Origin: Streptomyces sp. TS71-3
GTDB lineage: Bacteria; Actinomycetota; Actinomycetes; Streptomycetales; Streptomycetaceae
Direction of reading: 5' to 3'
Assembly (NCBI RefSeq): GCF_018327685.1
Contig: NZ_BNEL01000003.1
Coordinates: 2,046,001 to 2,110,000 of the forward strand
DNA: 64,000 nucleotides
Shown here piece after piece: positions 58,421 to 64,000 of this stretch (the stretch's first letter is position 1; every line of letters begins with the position of its first letter). Made by a program: the position numbers and the translations under genes. The notes under the pieces are model-generated. The model worked only from the letters and a program-made list of their open reading frames with translations, was not told the origin of the DNA and searched no databases.

Positions 58421-60238
58421 ATGAGTCCGATCGAATTCCTGACCGACCTGCTCAACCCCGATCTCGCGTTCCTCCCCAAAGCCCTGGCCGTCGCCCTCAT
58501 GTCGTCCCTCGTGTGCGGCGTGGTCGGCACCTACGTGGTCCTGCGGGGCATGGCCTTCATCGGGGACGCCGTCTCCCACGCGGTCTTCCCCGGCCTGGCC
58601 GTCGCCTTCGCCGTGGAGGGCAACCTCGTGCTCGGCGGCACGCTCGCCGGGGTGGCCACCGCCGTCCTGGTGGCGGTCTTCTCCCAGAACCGGCGCCTCA
58701 ACGAGAGCTCCGTCATCGGCGTCTTCTTCGTGGCCGCCTTCGCCCTCGGCGTCGTCATCATCTCCCAGGCCCCGGGATACGCCGGCAGCCTCGAACAGTT
58801 CCTGTTCGGCTCCATCACCGGTATCCCCACATCCGACCTGTACATCGACGCCGTCACCTCCCTCGTCATCCTGGCGGTGCTGTTCGCCCTGCACAAAGAG
58901 CTGGTCACCATCTCCCTGGACCGCGAATCCGCCCGCGCCATGGGGATTCCCGTGTTCCGGCTCGACCTCGTCCTCTACGTCCTGGTCACCCTCGCGGTCG
59001 TCATCAGCGTCCAGACCATCGGCAACATCCTCGTCCTGGCCCTGCTGGTCACGCCCGCGGCCACCGCCCGGATGCTCACCGACAGGCTCGGCGTCATGAT
59101 GGTCCTCTCCCCGGCCGCCGGCGCCCTGGGCGCCCTGGTAGGCCTCTACGTCTCCTGGGGCTGGGACCTGCCCACCGGAGGCACGATCGTCCTGGTCCTG
59201 ACAGCCGACTTCCTCCTGGCCTGGTTCCTCGCCCCCCGCCAGGGCCTGATCGCCAAGGCATGGCGCCGCCGCGCCCGCGCCGGCCTGCGCACGTCCGCCC
59301 CCCGCCCTCGGACGGCGACCGGAGAACCACCCGAAGCCGCCGGCACTGCCGCACCCCCCGTGGCCGGGGAAGGCGGCCCCCCCAAACGCCTCCAGGACCC
59401 GTCCCCGAGCCCCCCGCCGCGCCCGTCCGGCAGCGACATGGAGCCGGCAGCCCGCAGGTCGGCCGCCGACTCCGGCGCCGCCCCCCGCCGCCGGTGGATG
59501 CTGCCCGCCGTGGGCGCCGCTCTCGCGGTCCTCGGAACGGGCGCGCTCGTCGCCGCCGTGCTCGATCCCAGCGCCCAGGCGACCTCTGGCGGATCGCCCC
59601 GCACGGCGCCGCCTCGCACGCCGTCCCCGGCCCCCTCGCCGGCCGGTACGCTCCCTTCTTCTTCGGGCACCCCGATCGCCGAACTGCCTGATCCGGCCTG
59701 GGTCACCCGGACCGCTGAGGCCGCCGGCATCCCCGAACGAGCCCTGACCGCCTACGCCGGGGCGTCCCTCGCGGTCGCCGCGACGGACTCCTCATGCCAC
59801 CTGGGGTGGAACACCCTGGCCGGCATCGGCGAGGTCGAATCCCGGCACGGCACCATGAACGGCGCCGGCATCGGCCACGCCGGCGAGGCCACCCCGACCA
59901 TCATCGGCGTCCCTCTCAACGGCCATCACGTCGCCAGGGTGCCGGACACCGACGACGGCACTCTCGACGGGGACAGGACATGGGACCACGCGGTCGGCCC
60001 GATGCAGTTCATTCCGGCGACCTGGACCACGCAGGCCAAGGACGGCAACGGCGATGGCAGGAGGGACGTGAACAACATCGACGACGCCGCCCTCGCCGCC
60101 GGCGTCTACCTGTGCCGGACCGGCGGGGACCTGGCGGTCGCCGGCAACTGGATCGCCGCGATCAACGCCTACGACTCGGGGGCGGATTACAACCGGAAAG
60201 TCGCCGAGGCCGCCAATCGGTACGCCTCCGTCCGGTAG
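58421..60238 (+). CDS. ABC permease fused to a lytic transglycosylase domain
   Basis: 605 residues. Residues 1-275 form an ABC-3 metal permease (VLRGMAFIGDAVSHAVFPGL, FLFGSITGIPTSD, ARAMGIPVFRLD, ILVLALLVTPAATARML). Then a Pro/Arg/Ser-rich linker, one extra helix (MLPAVGAALAVLGTGALVAA near 360-380), a second Pro/Ser/Thr linker, and from about 435 to 605 a lysozyme-like transglycosylase: GIGEVESRHG with the catalytic Glu, AVGPMQFIPATW, DINDAALAAGVYLC-type helix (here NNIDDAALAAGVYLC) and AINAYDSGADYNRKV. The frame is continuous and without stop, so the fusion is real unless the assembly is wrong. The extra helix places the peptidoglycan-cleaving domain outside the membrane. Confidence 0.88.
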   Translation: MSPIEFLTDLLNPDLAFLPKALAVALMSSLVCGVVGTYVVLRGMAFIGDAVSHAVFPGLAVAFAVEGNLVLGGTLAGVATAVLVAVFSQNRRLNESSVIGVFFVAAFALGVVIISQAPGYAGSLEQFLFGSITGIPTSDLYIDAVTSLVILAVLFALHKELVTISLDRESARAMGIPVFRLDLVLYVLVTLAVVISVQTIGNILVLALLVTPAATARMLTDRLGVMMVLSPAAGALGALVGLYVSWGWDLPTGGTIVLVLTADFLLAWFLAPRQGLIAKAWRRRARAGLRTSAPRPRTATGEPPEAAGTAAPPVAGEGGPPKRLQDPSPSPPPRPSGSDMEPAARRSAADSGAAPRRRWMLPAVGAALAVLGTGALVAAVLDPSAQATSGGSPRTAPPRTPSPAPSPAGTLPSSSGTPIAELPDPAWVTRTAEAAGIPERALTAYAGASLAVAATDSSCHLGWNTLAGIGEVESRHGTMNGAGIGHAGEATPTIIGVPLNGHHVARVPDTDDGTLDGDRTWDHAVGPMQFIPATWTTQAKDGNGDGRRDVNNIDDAALAAGVYLCRTGGDLAVAGNWIAAINAYDSGADYNRKVAEAANRYASVR

Positions 60239-60475
60239 GCCGACCTGCTCTCACGGTCCACCTGACCCGCTGACCTTGCCTGTGCCCTGTCAACGCGAAG
60301 CGCTGGGCGCGCCGCACCCGGCGCGGCCACATCCGGTGGGCCTGCCGGCCGACACCTGTTGCGTGGTCGCCTTCGGCCGTCTGGCGGACACGTTCGGACG
60401 GCGTTCCACGTACCTGCCGATCCCCGCAGGGCACCCCCAGTGAAGTGCGTCGCAGCCAGGAGTTCGAGAACTTGG

Positions 60476-60668
60476 TACGTTGCCGGGGCCGTGGTGCACG
60501 GGAAACCGGTCCGAGTCCGGTGCGGCCCTCGCCACTGTTGCCGTGGAGTGTCGCGGCCCTCGCCGACCGGCTTCGCAAGCGGTCGGGGCCACTGAGCATC
60601 CGGAAGGGCGTTGCTCGGGAAGGCCGGCTGAGACGCGTCGATGCGGAAGCCAGGAGACCGGCCACGGC
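60476..60668 (+). ncRNA. cobalamin riboswitch
   Basis: Conserved pieces in order: CACGGGAAACCGGTCCGAGT (60498-60517), CCGGTGCGGCCCTCGCCACTG, GGGGCCACTGAGCATC (B12-box neighbour), CGGGAAGGCCGG and GCGGAAGCCAGGAGACCGGC. These are the core elements of the class I cobalamin (adenosylcobalamin) riboswitch. It lies just ahead of the BtuF-like gene; the ribosome site GGAGGAG (60692) is about 25 bases downstream and could be masked on ligand binding. It implies the downstream transporter is turned off by cobalamin. Confidence 0.92.
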
Positions 60669-60700
60669 GCTACGTGTTCCACGAGGGTTTTGGAGGAGAC

Positions 60701-61744
60701 GTGCCGAGAGGCCCGCTGCGTTCGTGTCGATCCATTCGCTCCATATCCACCAGAGGTTCCGCGCGTGCCGGTCGCGTGGTGGCGACCTTGCTGTCCGTCT
60801 GCGCTCTCGGGGCCTGCACCGGCGCTCCCGCGTCCGGCGGTGCGGCGGACAGCGCGAAGCAGGCGCCGGTGAGCGTGAGCAGTTGCGGGACCGCGGCAAC
60901 GGTCCAGGCGCCTCCCAAGCGGCTGGTCACGCTCAACGAGGGAGCCACGGAGGTGGCGTTGTCGCTCGGCCTGCAGTCCCGCATGGCGGGAACGGCGTAT
61001 CTCGACGACTCCATCCCGGCGAAGTGGAAGGCGGCCTACGACTCCGTCCCGGTGCTCTCCAAGGAATACCCGACGAAGGAGAAGCTCCTCGCGGCCCGTC
61101 CCGACTTCCTGTACGCCTCCTACTCCAGCGCGTTCACGGACAAGGTCGCCGGCACGCGTGACGAACTCCACGGCGAGGGCATCCCCTCGTACCTCTCCCC
61201 GTTCGGATGCGGCGACGACAAGCAGGTGCCGCCGGTGTCCTGGCAGTCGGTGTGGGGCGAGCTGGGCGACGTGGCCGAGGTCTTCGGCGTGACGCCGCGG
61301 GCCACCGCCATTCAGAAGCAGCAGAAGCAGGAGCTGGCCGAGCTCGCCAGGACGGGCGCGGGCAAGGGCCTGGACGTGCTGTGGTACGACTCGGACACCA
61401 AGACCCCGTTCGTCGGTGCCGGACACGGCGGGCCGCAACTCATCCTCGGCGCCGTGGGAGCCCGCAACGTCTTCGGGCATCTGCCGGGCGGCTGGCAGAG
61501 CGTGAGCTGGGAGAAGGTCGCCGCTGCCGATCCGGATGCCATCGTGCTCGCGGATGCCAGTTGGGACACGGCCCAATCCAAGATCCACTACCTGGAGCAC
61601 GATCCGGTCCTGAGCAGGCTCACCGCGGTCCGACACAGGGCGTTCGTGGTGGTGCCGTTCTCGGAGTCGACTCCCGGGGTTCTCCTCGCGGACGGTGCCT
61701 CCCGGGTGTCCGCCGGGCTGGCCAAGCTGCACCTCGGTTCATGA
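60701..61744 (+). CDS. cobalamin-type ABC receptor lipoprotein (BtuF-like)
   Basis: 347 residues from GTG 60701, which follows GGAGGAG; the longer open frame starts inside the riboswitch. Twin positively charged N-terminus, signal peptide ending in LGAC (lipobox), then RLVTLNEGATEVALSLGL, LLAARPDFLYASYSS, LDVLWYDSDTKTPFVGAGHG, and a final HRAFVVVPFSESTPGV. This class III fold binds vitamin B12 or other corrinoids, or siderophores; the riboswitch argues for corrinoid. ATGA overlap with the permease. Confidence 0.85.
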   Translation: MPRGPLRSCRSIRSISTRGSARAGRVVATLLSVCALGACTGAPASGGAADSAKQAPVSVSSCGTAATVQAPPKRLVTLNEGATEVALSLGLQSRMAGTAYLDDSIPAKWKAAYDSVPVLSKEYPTKEKLLAARPDFLYASYSSAFTDKVAGTRDELHGEGIPSYLSPFGCGDDKQVPPVSWQSVWGELGDVAEVFGVTPRATAIQKQQKQELAELARTGAGKGLDVLWYDSDTKTPFVGAGHGGPQLILGAVGARNVFGHLPGGWQSVSWEKVAAADPDAIVLADASWDTAQSKIHYLEHDPVLSRLTAVRHRAFVVVPFSESTPGVLLADGASRVSAGLAKLHLGS

Positions 61745-62816
61745 CCGGCGTGCCGCGCCCCGCGGCACGGGCGGCCGGCCCCGGCCGGACGGCGGCGGTC
61801 CTGGCCCTCGGCGTCGGGGTGCTGCTTGCCGCCATGCTCCTCGGCCTCGCCGTGGGCTCGCAGCACGAGCCACCGGGCACCGTGATCGATGTCGTCGCTC
61901 GCCGTCTCGGTCTGGGCAACCCGCGGGTGACGCTGCTGGACGACCAGATCGTCTGGCAGTTGCGACTGCCGCGGGTCCTGGGGGCGGCCGCCACGGGTGC
62001 CGGACTCGCGGTCTGCGGTGCCGTGTTGCAGACGCTGACGGGCAACGACCTGGCCGATCCGTATCTGCTCGGGATCTCCGACGGAGCCGCCGCAGGGGCG
62101 GTGACCGTGATCGTCCTCGGCGTCGGGGCCTCTGGAGCCGCGGCCGCCGGAGCCGTCTCGGCGGCTGCCTTCGCCGGCGCTCTGCTCGCCGTTGTCGTCG
62201 TCCTGGCGCTGGCGGGAGCCCGTACCTGGTCGCTGCCCGCTGCCCGCACCGTGCTCGCCGGAATCGCGGTGGGGCAGATGTGCGGGGCGTACACGTCGTT
62301 CGTCGTGCTCGTTCTCGGCGACCGCGACGCGGCGCGCGGTGTCATGGAGTGGACGCTGGGCTCGGTGGCCGGGGTGCGGTGGCACACCGCCGTCTTCCTG
62401 ATCGCGGTGGCCGTGGCCGGCACGGTGATCACGACCTCGTCCGCCCGCGATCTGGACGCCTTCGCCTTCGGCGAGACGGCCGCCCGTTCCGTCGGCGTGC
62501 ACGTCGAGCGCACCCGCTGGACCCTCGTCGTCACCGCCGCACTGGTGACCGCGTGCCTGGTGGCCGACACCGGTGTCATCGGTTTCCTCGGCCTGGTCGT
62601 ACCCCACATGGTGCGCCTCGTCTGCGGCCCGCGCCACGCGCTCCTGCTGCCCGTGTCGGCGCTGCTGGGCGCATCCCTGCTGGTGGCCAGCGACGTCGTG
62701 GCGCGCTCGGTCCTCCCGGACCAGGAGATTCCCGTCGGCGTCATCACCGCCGGACTCGGAGCGCCGTTCTTCGCCTGGTTGCTGTGGCATCGGGGGCGTG
62801 CCGACGGGAGAGCGCG

Positions 62817-62820
<4 letters not shown>
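61741..62820 (+). CDS. cobalamin-type ABC permease (BtuC/FecCD family)
   Basis: 359 residues, about ten helices. FecCD marks: WQLRLPRVLGAAATGAGLAV, GAVLQTLTGNDLADPYLLGI, and the coupling loop TGVIGFLGLVVPHMVRLVCG. Works with the preceding receptor and following ATPase. GTG of the ATPase overlaps its stop. Confidence 0.92.
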
Positions 62821-63628
<808 letters not shown>

Positions 63629-63632
<4 letters not shown>

Positions 63633-64000
63633 TGAACCCTCCGCCCCCAAGCCCGTCTTCCCGCCCCTCCGCAACGGTCCTGGTCGGCATGTCGATCGCG
63701 GAAGTCGACCGCCGCGGCGAACTCCTGCGCGCCGCGGCGTCGCACGGGGCCACGATCGCCTTCCTGCAACAGGGCGACCCCTCCCTGTCGGCGGAGCTGA
63801 CGGGACTGGCCGACGCCGGAACCGGGACCATCACCCTCGTCGGCGTCCGCCTCGCGAGTTCAGGACCCGCCCAGTCCTGGCTGCGGCGGATCGCGGCGTA
63901 CTGGTGGCGCGAGCGCGCGGGCCACCGCCCCGACCTGCTCGTCGCGACGCGCCTCGCCGACTCGTTGGACGCGATCGCCGCGGTGGCGCCGGAGACGAGG
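63629..64000 (+). CDS. CbiX/(2Fe-2S)-ferredoxin-like cobalamin-associated protein, cut by right edge
   Basis: First 124 residues only. ATGATG start overlapping the ATPase stop. VLVGMSIAEVDRRGELLRAA, GATIAFLQQGDPSLSAELTG and ITLVGVRLASSGPAQSW, LRRIAAYWWRERAG resemble Streptomyces proteins related to sirohydrochlorin chelatase CbiX that sit in cobalamin gene clusters. No metal ligand set can be judged from the fragment. It is co-transcribed with the riboswitch-controlled transporter, which supports a corrin-related role. Confidence 0.5.

Noticed and set aside
60239..60475. Possible regulator remnant between the permease fusion and the riboswitch
   Set aside because: No frame gave a recognisable motif on either strand.

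Overview
The window is high-GC actinobacterial DNA, almost certainly Streptomyces or a close relative: GC-rich third codon positions, GTG starts, ATGA/GTGA-coupled operons, DmdR/IdeR-type iron boxes, Zur boxes and a Streptomyces-type set of zinc-independent ribosomal proteins. The theme is metal acquisition: iron (about 1-30 kb), zinc (about 35-60 kb) and cobalamin (about 60.5-64 kb).

1-30 kb, siderophore cluster. A salicylate synthase (cut by the left edge), an EntS-like MFS exporter and an alpha/beta hydrolase are followed by an iron box and one translationally coupled operon: aspartate decarboxylase (panD), an MbtH-like protein and four NRPSs. Adenylation codes read from the sequence suggest beta-alanine (NRPS A), an unassigned Orn/Gln-like residue (NRPS B), serine then N5-formyl-N5-hydroxyornithine (NRPS C) and a Cy-linked Ser/Thr/Cys (NRPS D, with an aryl carrier domain). 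A lipoprotein receptor, a formyltransferase, an ornithine N-monooxygenase, an isochorismatase homologue lacking its catalytic Asp and an amidohydrolase complete the set. Four iron boxes tie it together. The predicted product is a mixed salicyl-oxazoline/hydroxamate siderophore containing beta-alanine. No salicyl-AMP ligase or PPTase is seen; these may lie to the left.

30-35 kb, boundary genes: an NB-ARC/TPR protein, a glycerophosphotransferase-like protein whose N-terminus carries 20 perfect copies of a 7-bp repeat, a small membrane protein and a decayed class II aldolase.

35-48 kb, Zur regulon: cysteine-poor S18, L31B, L33, L28, S14 and L32; a CobW-like gene with a frameshift; a ZnuABC-type operon; a Fur-family regulator; a second ZnuA lipoprotein; and a small protein ending in Cys residues. 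Seven Zur-box-like sites were found. Several genes here are pseudogenes (O-methyltransferase, metallophosphoesterase, SRPBCC protein), so this stretch is partly eroding.

48-60 kb, an anchored-repeat ABC system: three surface proteins with choice-of-anchor M type repeats, a metal-binding protein interrupted by one such domain, an ATPase, and a permease fused to a lytic transglycosylase domain.

60-64 kb: a cobalamin riboswitch, then a BtuF-BtuC-BtuD-like transporter and the start of a probable cobalamin-associated protein cut by the right edge.
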